Assembly (NCBI GenBank): GCA_944385305.1
Contig: CALWWS010000201.1
Span: 1-7,635 of the forward strand
Direction of reading: 5' to 3'
DNA: 7,635 nucleotides
Origin: an uncultured Oscillospiraceae bacterium
Lineage (GTDB): Bacteria; Bacillota; Clostridia; Oscillospirales; Oscillospiraceae
Numbering within the stretch: the first letter of the stretch is position 1; each line of letters starts with the position of its first letter. A model generated the notes under the pieces. It was not told where the DNA came from. It saw nothing but the letters and a program-made list of their open reading frames with translations, and ran no database searches. Of the stretch, positions 1-7,635 are shown one piece after another. The position numbers were made by a program, and so were the translations under genes.

Positions 1-312
1 GCCTGCGCCTACCGCAACGAGCTCACCTCCACCGGCGACGTGATTGCCAACGTGGCCTCCAACCCCAACGCCATCGGCTACGCCTCCCTGTCCGCCGTGG
101 ACGACACGGTGAAGGCCGTGGCGGTCAACGGCGTGACTCCCTCCGAGGCCACCGTGCAGGACGGCAGCTACGAGATTCAGCGTCCCTTCGTGGTGGTCAC
201 CAAGGAGGGCACCCAGCTCTCCCCCGCCGCCCAGGCCTTCCTGGACTACGCCATGAGCGCGGACGTGGCCGAGATTATCGCCAACGCCGGCGCGGTGCCC
301 CCCGTGCAGTAA
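1..312 (+). CDS. pstS: Phosphate-binding protein PstS, C-terminal part (5' end outside window)
   Basis: This is the last 103 codons of a phosphate ABC transporter substrate-binding protein; the reading frame is open from base 1 and ends at TAA 310-312. PstS is, in Gram-positive bacteria, a lipoprotein outside the membrane that captures inorganic phosphate and hands it to PstCA. The visible part matches the C-terminal lobe: a TSTGDVIANVASNPNAIGYA stretch near the left edge (the family's TGxVixxVaxxpgAIGYxsl region), then KAVAVNGV, and GSYEIQRPFVVVTKEG, the usual ...GsYplxRPfxxxtk segment. The signal peptide and lipobox lie outside the window. A GTG at 40 falls inside the domain and is not a start. 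The identity rests both on these motifs and on the pstC-pstA-pstB-phoU genes that follow. Confidence 0.93.
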   Translation, partial: ACAYRNELTSTGDVIANVASNPNAIGYASLSAVDDTVKAVAVNGVTPSEATVQDGSYEIQRPFVVVTKEGTQLSPAAQAFLDYAMSADVAEIIANAGAVPPVQ

Positions 313-382
313 CCCAACCTTTTACCCTCTCACCCCATACGCCGACTTCTGAAATACCCCCGCGTATAACTCTCTCTTTCCC

Positions 383-411
383 GAACACGCCCCCTGACCG
401 GGGGCGTGTTC
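383..411 (+). other. Strong stem-loop in the pstS-pstC gap without a U-run
   Basis: A perfect 12-bp inverted repeat (GAACACGCCCCC at 383-394, GGGGGCGTGTTC at 400-411) encloses a 5-nt loop TGACC. Allowing one bulged C at 412, CCC 380-382 can pair with GGG 413-415. No T-run follows, so it does not look like a standard intrinsic terminator. It lies 70 bp after the pstS stop and 37 bp before the pstC start. The likely role, by analogy with other pst operons, is to protect the pstS mRNA 3' end or to lower read-through, so that the binding protein is made in excess over the membrane parts. The role is inferred; the structure is directly visible. The rest of the 136-bp gap shows only the pstC ribosome binding site. 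Confidence 0.75.
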
Positions 412-448
412 CGGGCTGTCCATACGAAATTCGGAAAGGCTGGTCTCC

Positions 449-1321
449 ATGAAAACAAAAGGCGCCCGCCACGCGGTGGAGCTGGGGATGAACATCCTCT
501 TTCTCATCTGCGGGCTCATCGCCATCGCCTTCGTGCTGTTTATCAGCGTCTATCTCATCCTCTCCGGTCTGCCCGCCATCCGGGAGATTGGACTTATCGA
601 CTTCCTCTTCGGCAAGGAGTGGGCCTCCACCGCCGCCGAGCCCAAGTTCGGCATTCTCCCCTTCATTCTCACCTCGGTGTACGGCACCGCGGGGGCCATC
701 CTGCTGGGGGTGCCGGTGGGGCTGATGTGCGCCATCTTTCTCTCCAAGGTAGCGCCCCCCCGGCTGCGCTCGGTGGTGCGTCCGGCGGTGGATCTCCTCT
801 CGGGCATTCCCTCGGTGGTGTACGGCCTGGTGGGTATGATGGTGCTGGTGCCCGCGGTGCGCGAGGCCTTCAACCTGCCCGACGGGGCCAGCCTGTTCTG
901 CGCCATCATCGTGCTGGCCGTCATGATTCTCCCCTCCATCATCAGCGTGTCCGAGACCGCCCTGAAGGCGGTGCCTCCCGAGTACGAGGAGGCCAGCCTG
1001 GCCCTGGGGGCCACCCACATTGAGACGGTGTTCCGGGTGAGCGTCCCCGCCGCCTCCAGCGGCATCGCCGCCAGCGTGGTGCTGGGCATCGGCCGCGCCA
1101 TCGGGGAGGCCATGGCCATCCTCATGGTGGCGGGCAACGCGGCCAACATGCCCTCCCTCTTCCAGTCGGTGCGCTTTCTCACCACCGCCGTGGCCAGCGA
1201 GATGTCCTACTCCGCCGGCCTGCAGCGCCAGGCCCTGTTCTCCATCGCCCTGGTTCTGTTTTTGTTCATTATGATGATCAACGTCATCCTCAACTCGCTT
1301 CTCAAACGGAAGAAGGGGTGA
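449..1321 (+). CDS. pstC: Phosphate ABC transporter permease PstC
   Basis: A 290-residue membrane protein, one of the two permease subunits that form the phosphate channel with PstA. Six hydrophobic segments are visible at about residues 15-38, 69-98, 113-137, 148-170, 204-226 and 262-284. The segment LLSGIPSVVYGLVG (116-129) is a PstC/PstA hallmark, and the cytoplasmic EAA loop that docks on the ATPase is at about 178-200 (EYEEASLALGATH...VP). PstC rather than PstA is indicated by the GIGRAIGEAMA stretch (213-223) and by its place directly after pstS. The ATG at 449 is preceded by GGAAAGG at 433-439, nine bases upstream. The length is slightly short of Proteobacterial PstC but normal for Firmicutes. 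The end overlaps the ribosome binding site of pstA, which starts 7 bp later, suggesting coupled translation. Confidence 0.96.
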   Translation: MKTKGARHAVELGMNILFLICGLIAIAFVLFISVYLILSGLPAIREIGLIDFLFGKEWASTAAEPKFGILPFILTSVYGTAGAILLGVPVGLMCAIFLSKVAPPRLRSVVRPAVDLLSGIPSVVYGLVGMMVLVPAVREAFNLPDGASLFCAIIVLAVMILPSIISVSETALKAVPPEYEEASLALGATHIETVFRVSVPAASSGIAASVVLGIGRAIGEAMAILMVAGNAANMPSLFQSVRFLTTAVASEMSYSAGLQRQALFSIALVLFLFIMMINVILNSLLKRKKG

Positions 1322-1328
1322 TATACTA

Positions 1329-2195
1329 ATGGAAATGCAGCCTCTCTCCGGCAGGCGGAAGGTCTACGACCGCACCCTGCGCCTGCTGCTCTGGCTGTGC
1401 GCGGGGATCACCTGCGCCCTGCTGGTCTTTCTCATCGGCTATATCTTCGTCCGGGGCCTGCCCAACCTGAGCTGGGAGCTGCTCACCACCCAGAGCAGCT
1501 ACCTCAAGGACACCATCGGCATCCTGCCCAACATTCTCAACACCATCTACCTGGTGGCGGTCACCCTGATCATCACCCTGCCCCTGGGGGTGGGAGCGGC
1601 CATCTACCTGACGGAGTACGCCGGCAACCGCCGTCTGGTGTCCGCCATCGAGTTTGCCACCGAGACTCTCACCGGCATCCCCTCCATCATCTACGGCCTG
1701 GTGGGCATGCTCTTCTTCTGCCAGTTTCTCCCCCTGGGCACCTCCCTGCTGGCGGGCTCCCTCACCCTGGTGATCATGACCCTACCCACCATCGTGCGCA
1801 CCACTCAGGAATCCCTCAAGACGGTGCCCGCCTCCTACCGGGAGGGGGCCCTGGGCCTGGGCAGCGGCAAATGGCACATGATCCGCACCATTGTGCTCCC
1901 CTCCTCGGTGGACGGCATTGTCACCGGGTGCATCCTGGCGGTGGGCCGCATTGTGGGCGAGTCGGCCGCTCTGCTGTTCACCGCCGGCATGGGCATGAGC
2001 CTGAACAGCTTCTTCAGCTCCTTGGACAACTTCCTCCACAGCTCGGGCGCCTCTCTCACCGTGGCCCTGTACGTGTACGCCAAGGAGCGGGCGGAATTTG
2101 ACGTGGCCTTCGCCATCGCCGCCATTTTGATGCTGCTCACCCTGGTGATCAACCTCACCGCCAACCAGGTGGGCAAGAGACTAAAGAAACAGTAA
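1329..2195 (+). CDS. pstA: Phosphate ABC transporter permease PstA
   Basis: A 288-residue inner-membrane permease, partner of PstC in the phosphate channel. Hydrophobic segments lie at about 16-41, 68-95, 112-136, 137-157, 196-220 and 256-278. Diagnostic stretches are TETLTGIPSIIYGLVGMLFF (111-130), the EAA loop SYREGALGLGSGKWHMIRTI (169-188) and GRIVGESAALLFTAG (206-220), the last being typical of PstA. The ATG at 1329 has AAGGGG (1313-1318) ten bases upstream, lying inside the last codons of pstC. A second ATG two codons on (1335) could also serve but sits further from that site. The product ends in a basic tail (KRLKKQ), as is common for cytoplasmic C-termini. Only 12 bp separate it from pstB. 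Confidence 0.96.
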   Translation: MEMQPLSGRRKVYDRTLRLLLWLCAGITCALLVFLIGYIFVRGLPNLSWELLTTQSSYLKDTIGILPNILNTIYLVAVTLIITLPLGVGAAIYLTEYAGNRRLVSAIEFATETLTGIPSIIYGLVGMLFFCQFLPLGTSLLAGSLTLVIMTLPTIVRTTQESLKTVPASYREGALGLGSGKWHMIRTIVLPSSVDGIVTGCILAVGRIVGESAALLFTAGMGMSLNSFFSSLDNFLHSSGASLTVALYVYAKERAEFDVAFAIAAILMLLTLVINLTANQVGKRLKKQ

Positions 2196-2207
2196 GGAGC
2201 GGCCGTT

Positions 2208-2969
2208 ATGGACGAAAACATCATTCTCTCCGCCCGGGATCTGGATCTGTGGTACGGCTCCTTCCAGGCCCTCAAGCAGGTCACCCTGGACATCCCGGAA
2301 AAACAGGTCACCGCCCTCATCGGCCCCTCGGGCTGCGGCAAGTCCACCTTTTTGAAGACTCTGGACCGGATGAACGACCTGGTGCCCGGGGTGAAGATCA
2401 CAGGCTCCCTCCAGTACCGGGGCCAGGAGATCTACGACCCCGCGGTGAATGTCACCTGGCTGCGCAAGCAGATCGGCATGGTATTCCAGAAGCCCAACCC
2501 CTTCCCCATGAGCATCTACGACAACATCGCCTACGGCCCCCGCACCCACGGGGTGCGCAACAAGAGCCGGCTGGACGACATTGTGGAGAGCTCCCTGCGG
2601 GGGGCGGCCATCTGGGACGAGGTAAAGGATCGGCTCAAGAAGTCGGCCCTGGGCCTCTCCGGCGGGCAGCAGCAGCGCATCTGCATCGCCCGGGCCCTGG
2701 CGGTGGAGCCGGACATCCTGCTTATGGACGAGGCCACCTCCGCCCTGGACCCCATCTCCACCTCCAAGATCGAGGATCTCATCGCCGAGCTGAAGGAGCG
2801 CTACACCATCGTCATCGTCACCCACAACATGCAGCAGGCCACCCGCGTCTCGGACAAGTGCGCCTTCTTCCTGCTGGGCCAGCTCGTGGAGTTCGGGGAC
2901 ACCACCCAGCTGTTCTCGGTACCCAAGGACAAGCGCACGGAGGATTATATCACCGGGAGGTTTGGATAA
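2208..2969 (+). CDS. pstB: Phosphate ABC transporter ATP-binding protein PstB
   Basis: A 253-residue cytoplasmic ATPase that powers phosphate import through PstCA (ATP + water + external phosphate gives ADP + Pi + internal phosphate). All ABC motifs are intact: Walker [10 protein letters not shown] (39-47), the Q-loop with the PstB hallmark [20 protein letters not shown] (91-110), signature LSGGQQQR (150-157), Walker B ILLMDE (170-175), D-loop SALD (178-181) and the switch histidine H206 in THNMQQA. The PNPFP and DPIST (181-185) stretches single out PstB from other ABC importers. The ATG at 2208 follows AAGGAG (2194-2199), which overlaps the pstA stop codon. The length is the family norm. The stop is 1 bp from the phoU start, so the two are very likely translationally coupled. 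Confidence 0.98.
   Translation: MDENIILSARDLDLWYGSFQALKQVTLDIPEKQVTALIGPSGCGKSTFLKTLDRMNDLVPGVKITGSLQYRGQEIYDPAVNVTWLRKQIGMVFQKPNPFPMSIYDNIAYGPRTHGVRNKSRLDDIVESSLRGAAIWDEVKDRLKKSALGLSGGQQQRICIARALAVEPDILLMDEATSALDPISTSKIEDLIAELKERYTIVIVTHNMQQATRVSDKCAFFLLGQLVEFGDTTQLFSVPKDKRTEDYITGRFG
2955..2960 (+). promoter_or_regulatory. Ribosome binding site that fixes the phoU start
   Basis: GGGAGG lies 10 bases before ATG 2971 and within the last codons of pstB. A TTG at 2962 is also in the phoU frame, but it is only 1 base from this site and is a rarer start codon, so ATG 2971 (product beginning MRKTFDAEL) is preferred. PhoU proteins typically begin with the same M-R-x-x-F-D-x-E-L pattern. Confidence 0.8.
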
Positions 2970-2970
2970 C

Positions 2971-3615
2971 ATGCGAAAGACCTTTGACGCCGAGCTCCAG
3001 GAGCTCAACTATGAGATGATCAACATGGCCGCCGCGGCGGAGGACGCCATCGACGTGGTCACCGAGTCCCTGGCCTCCGGGGACGACCAGGCGGCCCACG
3101 CGGCCATGGAGATGACCAAGAGCATGGACCAGATGGAGCGGGACATTGAAAACCGCTGCCTGCGCCTGCTGCTCCAGCAGCAGCCGGTGGCCCGGGACCT
3201 GCGCACCATCTCGGCGGCGCTGAAGATGGTCACCGACCTGCAGCGCATCGGGGATCAGTGCGCCAACATTGCCGAGATCGCCCTGCTGCTCAGCCAGCAG
3301 CAGCAGACCCGCACCCTGGCCGACATCCGCACCATGAGCCAGAAGGCGGGGGTGATGGTCAAGCGCTCCATCTTCGCCTACGTCAACCGGGACACCGACG
3401 CGGCCCAGGCGGTCATCGACCTGGACGACGAGGTGGACGGCTTTTTCCGCACGGTAAAGCGGGATCTGGTGGAGCTCATTGTGGCCAACAAGGAGCAGGC
3501 CGACCAGGCCATCGACCTTATCATCATCGCCAAGTATCTGGAGCGCATTGCCGACCACGCGGTGAATATCGCCCAGTGGGCCATTTTCTGCGTCACCGGC
3601 CAGATACAGGGCTGA
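2971..3615 (+). CDS. phoU: Phosphate signalling protein PhoU
   Basis: A 214-residue, all-helical cytoplasmic protein that couples the Pst transporter to the PhoR kinase and restrains phosphate uptake and pho signalling when phosphate is plentiful. It shows the expected two tandem three-helix repeats, about 5-107 and 113-210. The start MRKTFDAELQEL is typical. The first repeat contains QQPVARDLRTISAALKMVTD (70-89) and QRIGDQCANIAEIA (91-104); the second contains YLERIADHAVNIAQWAIF (189-206). The second repeat has the intact ExxxD metal-site pattern (E191, D195), while the first has Gln at the matching place (Q91, D95). Length is normal. A glutamine run at 109-112 marks the linker between repeats. 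It follows pstB by 1 bp and precedes the regulator gene by 26 bp. Identity is secure; the effect of Q91 on metal binding is unknown. Confidence 0.97.
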   Translation: MRKTFDAELQELNYEMINMAAAAEDAIDVVTESLASGDDQAAHAAMEMTKSMDQMERDIENRCLRLLLQQQPVARDLRTISAALKMVTDLQRIGDQCANIAEIALLLSQQQQTRTLADIRTMSQKAGVMVKRSIFAYVNRDTDAAQAVIDLDDEVDGFFRTVKRDLVELIVANKEQADQAIDLIIIAKYLERIADHAVNIAQWAIFCVTGQIQG

Positions 3616-3641
3616 CTTTCAAAAGCAAGGGAAGTGATCAC

Positions 3642-4310
3642 ATGCCCAACGCCATTGTGGTGGTGGAGGACGACGAGAGCATCCGGGAGATGCTGCGCTA
3701 CTATTTCCAGTCGGTGGGCTACGCCGTGCGGGCCTACGAGTCGGGGGAGGCTCTCTTCGACGGGGAGGCGGGCGAGAGTCAGCCCGCCGTGTACATCCTG
3801 GACATCATGCTGCCCGGCGTGGACGGGCTGGAGATCCTCCGCCGGCTGCGCTCCGGGGGGAAGAGCGCCGACGTGCCGGTGATCCTCCTCACCGCCCGCA
3901 CCGCCGAGATGGACCGGGTCACCGGCCTGGAGGGCGGGGCGGACGACTACGTGGTCAAGCCCTTCGGCATCATGGAGCTCCACGCCCGGGTGAAGGCCCT
4001 GCTGCGCCGCACCCGGCGGCGGGAGGGGCAGATCCTCACCTGCGGCAGCCTGGAGATCGACCCCGCCGCCCGGGAGGTGCGCAAAAACGGCGTACCGGTG
4101 GAGCTCACCTTCAAGGAGTTTGAGCTGCTGCGCCTGCTGTGCACCCGCCGTGGGGTGGCCCTCACCCGGGACGAGATCCTCCAGGCGGTGTGGGACTACG
4201 ACTACACCGGCGAGACCCGCACGGTTGACATGCACGTCAAGGCCCTGCGCCAGAAGCTGGGTGAGGATATCATCACCACCGTGCGGGGCGTGGGCTACAA
4301 AATCACCTAG
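3642..4310 (+). CDS. phoB: PhoB/PhoP-type response regulator (OmpR family)
   Basis: A 222-residue two-component response regulator; phosphorylated by PhoR, it binds promoters of phosphate-starvation genes. The receiver domain (about 3-118) has the acidic pocket E9/D10, phospho-acceptor D54 in YILDIMLPGVDG, switch T84 (LLTAR) and K106 (VVKPFG). The winged-helix DNA-binding domain (about 130-222) has LTFKEFELLRLL, the recognition helix region TRTVDMHVKALRQKLG (192-207) and the closing VRGVGYKIT wing. The frame is open far upstream, but ATG 3642 gives the normal receiver N-terminus (MPNAIVVVEDDE) and follows a purine-rich AAGGGAAG (3627-3634). The sequence alone fits many OmpR-family regulators; the assignment to phosphate control comes from lying between phoU and a PhoR-type kinase. 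In Firmicutes the same protein is often called PhoP. Confidence 0.92.
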   Translation: MPNAIVVVEDDESIREMLRYYFQSVGYAVRAYESGEALFDGEAGESQPAVYILDIMLPGVDGLEILRRLRSGGKSADVPVILLTARTAEMDRVTGLEGGADDYVVKPFGIMELHARVKALLRRTRRREGQILTCGSLEIDPAAREVRKNGVPVELTFKEFELLRLLCTRRGVALTRDEILQAVWDYDYTGETRTVDMHVKALRQKLGEDIITTVRGVGYKIT

Positions 4311-4321
4311 AGGGCGAGAAT

Positions 4322-6049
4322 ATGAAAAAACGAATCATCGGCGCCACCCTGCTCATCGTGGTGTGCGCCCTGCTGATCTCCAATGTGGTGGGGGTCTTTC
4401 TCTTCCGGAGCCGGGAGATGAGCGCCGCCCGGGAAAATCTCCAGGAGCTTCTGATTCTCATGGACAGCCAGAGTGAAATCACCGATCCCCAGGGGGTGGC
4501 CGCCCAGTTCACCCAGGCCGCCCCGGGCAAGCGGCTGACCATCATCGACACCGACGGCACCGTCCTGGCGGACACCGAGGCCAATCCCGAGGAGCTGGAG
4601 GACCACAGCAGCCGCCCGGAGGTGGAGCAGGCCGCCCTCACCGGCTGGGGGGAGGCCTCCCGCCACTCGGAGACCCTGGGCACCACCATGCTCTACGTGG
4701 CCAAGCGCTTTGCCGACGGCATGGTGGGCCGGGCCTCCATGCCCCTGTCCTCCATCGACTCCCTGGCGGTCAGCGGCATCACCGGCTTTGTGCTGGCCTC
4801 CCTGGCGGGGCTGGCGCTGGCCCTGGTGCTCTCCCGGCGTCTGGCAAACCGGGTGGTGGCCCCGCTGAGCGCGGTGAGCCAGGCCCTCCAGGGTGTGCTG
4901 GACGGCACGGGCGCCCCCGGGCTGGAGGGCTACCAGGCGGATGACGAGCTGCGCCCCATTCTGCGCTACATCGACAAGCTCATGGAGCGGCTGGGGGGCT
5001 ACATCCAGTCCATCACCGCCGAGCGGGACAAGGTGTCCCTCATCCTGGAGTGCATGGACGAGGGACTCATCCTGCTGGACACGGAGGGCCGGGTCCTGGC
5101 CATCAACCGGGCGGCCCGCACCCTCTTCGGCATCCCCCAGGGGGAGGAGGACGGGGCCCTGCTGCTCACCCGCTCCCGCCGCCTGCGGGAGGCCATTGAG
5201 CAGTCGGGGAAGGAGCACACCTGCGTGGTGGTGGATGTGGACGCCCTGGACGACAACGCCCGCTCCCTGCGCCTGTTCGTCTCTCCGGTGAGCGGGCGGC
5301 AGTACGAGGGGCAGACGGTGGGCACCTCCATCCTCATCTCCGACGTGACCCAGCTGAAGAAGGCGGAGGGCATCCGCTCGGAGTTCACCGCCAACGTCTC
5401 CCACGAGCTCAAGACCCCCCTGACCAGCATCAAGGGCTTTACCGACATGCTCTCCTCGGGGATGGTGGCCTCGGCGGAGGATCAGAAGCGGTTTATCACC
5501 CTCATCGGGGTGGAGGTGGACCGGCTCATCGACCTCATCAACGACATCCTCAAGCTCTCCGAGCTGGAGTCGGTGGCCATCGAGCAGTCCAGGGACTCCT
5601 CCCCCGTCCTCCAGAGCGCCCGGGAGACCGCCGAGCTGCTCGCCCCCGCCGCCCAGAGCGCCGGGGTGTCCCTCTCCGTCACCGGGGAGGAGGCCTCCGC
5701 CGCCCTCCCCCAGAGCCGGCTCAAGGAGCTGCTGGTCAACCTGATGGAAAACGGCATCAAGTACAACGAGCCGGGAGGCAGCGTGTCCGTCCATGTGGCC
5801 TGCCGGGAGGACAGGGCGGTGATCACCGTCTCGGACACCGGCATCGGCATCCCGCCGGAGGCCCAGAGCCGGGTGTTTGAGCGCTTCTACCGGGTGGACA
5901 AGGGCCGCGCCCGGAAAAACGGGGGCACCGGCCTGGGGCTGGCCATTGTCAAGCACATCGTGCAGCTCTACGGCGGCACGGTCACCCTGGAGAGCGAGCT
6001 GGGGAAGGGCTCGGTCTTTACCGTGTCTCTCCCCCTGGCCCGGAAATAA
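4322..6049 (+). CDS. phoR: PhoR-type phosphate sensor histidine kinase
   Basis: A 575-residue membrane sensor kinase, close in length to Bacillus PhoR. Domain order: membrane segment 4-28; an extracytoplasmic sensor of about 29-150 with the PhoR-like RLTIIDTDGTVLADTEANP (71-89) and TLGTTMLYVAKRF (118-130); membrane segment about 149-171; HAMP linker about 172-225; PAS domain about 235-345 (ILECMDEGLILLDTEGRVLA); HisKA with phospho-acceptor H361 in SHELKTPLTSIKGF; and a catalytic ATPase domain with the N-box NLMENGIKYN (473-482), DTGIGIP (505-511), F-box FERFYR and GGTGLGL (534-540). All catalytic motifs are intact. It autophosphorylates on H361 and passes the phosphate to D54 of the regulator encoded 11 bp upstream. 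AGGG (4311-4314) serves the ATG at 4322. The phosphate role is inferred from architecture and from the pst-phoU neighbours. Confidence 0.94.
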   Translation: MKKRIIGATLLIVVCALLISNVVGVFLFRSREMSAARENLQELLILMDSQSEITDPQGVAAQFTQAAPGKRLTIIDTDGTVLADTEANPEELEDHSSRPEVEQAALTGWGEASRHSETLGTTMLYVAKRFADGMVGRASMPLSSIDSLAVSGITGFVLASLAGLALALVLSRRLANRVVAPLSAVSQALQGVLDGTGAPGLEGYQADDELRPILRYIDKLMERLGGYIQSITAERDKVSLILECMDEGLILLDTEGRVLAINRAARTLFGIPQGEEDGALLLTRSRRLREAIEQSGKEHTCVVVDVDALDDNARSLRLFVSPVSGRQYEGQTVGTSILISDVTQLKKAEGIRSEFTANVSHELKTPLTSIKGFTDMLSSGMVASAEDQKRFITLIGVEVDRLIDLINDILKLSELESVAIEQSRDSSPVLQSARETAELLAPAAQSAGVSLSVTGEEASAALPQSRLKELLVNLMENGIKYNEPGGSVSVHVACREDRAVITVSDTGIGIPPEAQSRVFERFYRVDKGRARKNGGTGLGLAIVKHIVQLYGGTVTLESELGKGSVFTVSLPLARK

Positions 6050-6058
6050 GGCCGGACA

Positions 6059-6094
6059 GCAAAAAAGGAACGGCGTCTGCCGTTCCTTTTTTGC
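6059..6094. terminator. Bidirectional intrinsic terminator between phoR and asnS
   Basis: A perfect 16-bp inverted repeat (6059-6074 and 6079-6094) with loop GTCT. The core GGAACGGC/GCCGTTCC is flanked by six A on the left and six T on the right, so each strand reads as a GC-rich stem followed by a U-run. It starts 9 bp after the phoR stop and 8 bp past the asnS stop as read on the minus strand, so it can end both convergent transcripts. Confidence 0.93.
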
Positions 6095-6102
6095 TGCAAA
6101 TT

Positions 6103-7497
<1,395 letters not shown>

Positions 7498-7541
7498 ATC
7501 TCTTCCCTCTGTTTCCTTGAAAAAATAGATGATCGCAGGTT

Positions 7542-7569
7542 AGTATACCATTTTTCCCCGATTTTTCAA
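7542..7569 (-). promoter_or_regulatory. Predicted vegetative (extended -10) promoter of asnS
   Basis: Read on the minus strand, TTGAAA (plus 7564-7569) and TATACT (plus 7542-7547) are separated by 16 bp, with TGG just before TATACT giving an extended -10 element. Transcription would begin near 7535, leaving a leader of about 38 nt before the ATG at 7497 that contains the ribosome binding site (AGAGGGAAGA, plus 7501-7510). Such a leader is too short for a T-box riboswitch. No start site has been mapped; the call rests on the hexamers and spacing. Confidence 0.8.
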
Positions 7570-7575
7570 GGGGAA
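7554..7575. repeat. Short inverted repeat bracketing the asnS -35 element
   Basis: TTCCCC (7554-7559) and GGGGAA (7570-7575) form a 6-bp inverted repeat with a 10-bp spacer that contains the whole -35 hexamer (7564-7569). No U-run follows on either strand within a useful distance, so it is not a terminator. It could be an operator-like dyad, or chance in this sequence context. Confidence 0.4.
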
Positions 7576-7614
7576 GCGGAAAAAAGCCCGGCTTTTGCCG
7601 GTCTTTTTTCCGCT
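7575..7614. terminator. Intrinsic terminator upstream of asnS
   Basis: A long hairpin: 12-bp outer stem (AGCGGAAAAAAG 7575-7586 with CTTTTTTCCGCT 7603-7614), one C/T mismatch (7587/7602), an inner CCGGC/GCCGG stem (7588-7592 with 7597-7601) and loop TTTT. Six A and six T flank the GC core, so it can work on either strand. It lies directly upstream of the asnS promoter, and most likely ends the transcript of a gene beyond the right edge, separating it from asnS. The last 21 bases (7615-7635) are too short to assign. Confidence 0.85.
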
Positions 7615-7635
7615 ATGATTCATAATGCGTCCGCC

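Noticed and set aside
365..370. TATAAC as a -10 box for a pstC promoter in the pstS-pstC gap
   Set aside because: No acceptable -35 hexamer lies 16-18 bp upstream (the bases there resemble CCGACT), and there is no extended -10 TG. A single A/T-rich hexamer is not enough.
275..1018. 247-residue open frame on the minus strand opposite pstC
   Set aside because: Composition is skewed to G, H, Q and E with no domain, and the plus-strand pstC explains the region fully. It is a high-GC shadow frame.
2962..2970. TTG at 2962 as the phoU start
   Set aside because: It is only 1 base from the GGGAGG site and would add MDN before the conserved MRKTFDAEL start. ATG 2971 has the right spacing.
3258..3641. 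Upstream extension of the response regulator frame into phoU
   Set aside because: This is an out-of-frame reading of phoU with low-complexity product. The receiver domain begins cleanly at ATG 3642 after a purine-rich ribosome binding site.
3634..3641. Palindrome GTGATCAC just before the phoB start
   Set aside because: An 8-bp palindrome lying between the ribosome binding site and ATG, with no companion site; most likely chance.
7498..7541. T-box riboswitch in the asnS leader, expected for some Firmicute tRNA synthetase genes
   Set aside because: The leader from the predicted start is about 38 nt, far too short, and no T-box-like TGGNACCGCG element or antiterminator is visible.
7615..7635. 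ATG at 7615 as the start of a plus-strand gene (MIHNASA...), or the end of a minus-strand gene
   Set aside because: No ribosome binding site precedes the ATG, and only seven codons are visible. Two minus-strand frames have stops here as well, so nothing can be decided from 21 bases.

Overview
The window comes from a GC-rich (clearly above 60% by eye) bacterium with Gram-positive-type genes. Protein sequence style (PstB with DEATSALDP, a PhoU with the paired RIGD/RIAD repeats, a PhoR with an extracytoplasmic sensor plus PAS), strong Shine-Dalgarno sites, A/T-flanked terminator hairpins and heavy C/G third-position use all point to a high-GC member of the Clostridia, such as the Oscillospiraceae (Flavonifractor/Lawsonibacter/Intestinimonas type). 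The taxon is an inference; no rRNA or other marker is present.

Positions 1-6049 hold one plus-strand gene block for phosphate: the 3' end of pstS, then pstC, pstA, pstB, phoU, a PhoB/PhoP-type response regulator and a PhoR-type sensor kinase. After the 136-bp pstS-pstC gap, which carries a perfect 12-bp hairpin, the genes are packed with gaps of 7, 12, 1, 26 and 11 bp and no visible internal terminator, so they are probably one transcript started upstream of the window. A strong two-way terminator at 6059-6094 closes the block.

Positions 6103-7497 on the minus strand encode asparaginyl-tRNA synthetase (asnS), convergent with phoR and sharing its terminator. asnS has its own extended -10 promoter at 7542-7569 and a short leader with no room for a T-box. 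A second hairpin terminator at 7575-7614 separates it from whatever lies beyond the right edge.

Working together: PstS captures phosphate outside the membrane, PstCA form the channel and PstB hydrolyses ATP to drive import. PhoU links transporter state to the PhoR kinase, which phosphorylates the regulator, which in turn most likely controls this same operon. asnS is an unrelated housekeeping gene. This is an ordinary core region: I see no mobile element, CRISPR, RNA gene or new system. The points worth a second look are the pstS-pstC hairpin, a dyad across the asnS -35 element, a Glu-to-Gln change in the first PhoU repeat, and the total lack of three codons in phoR.
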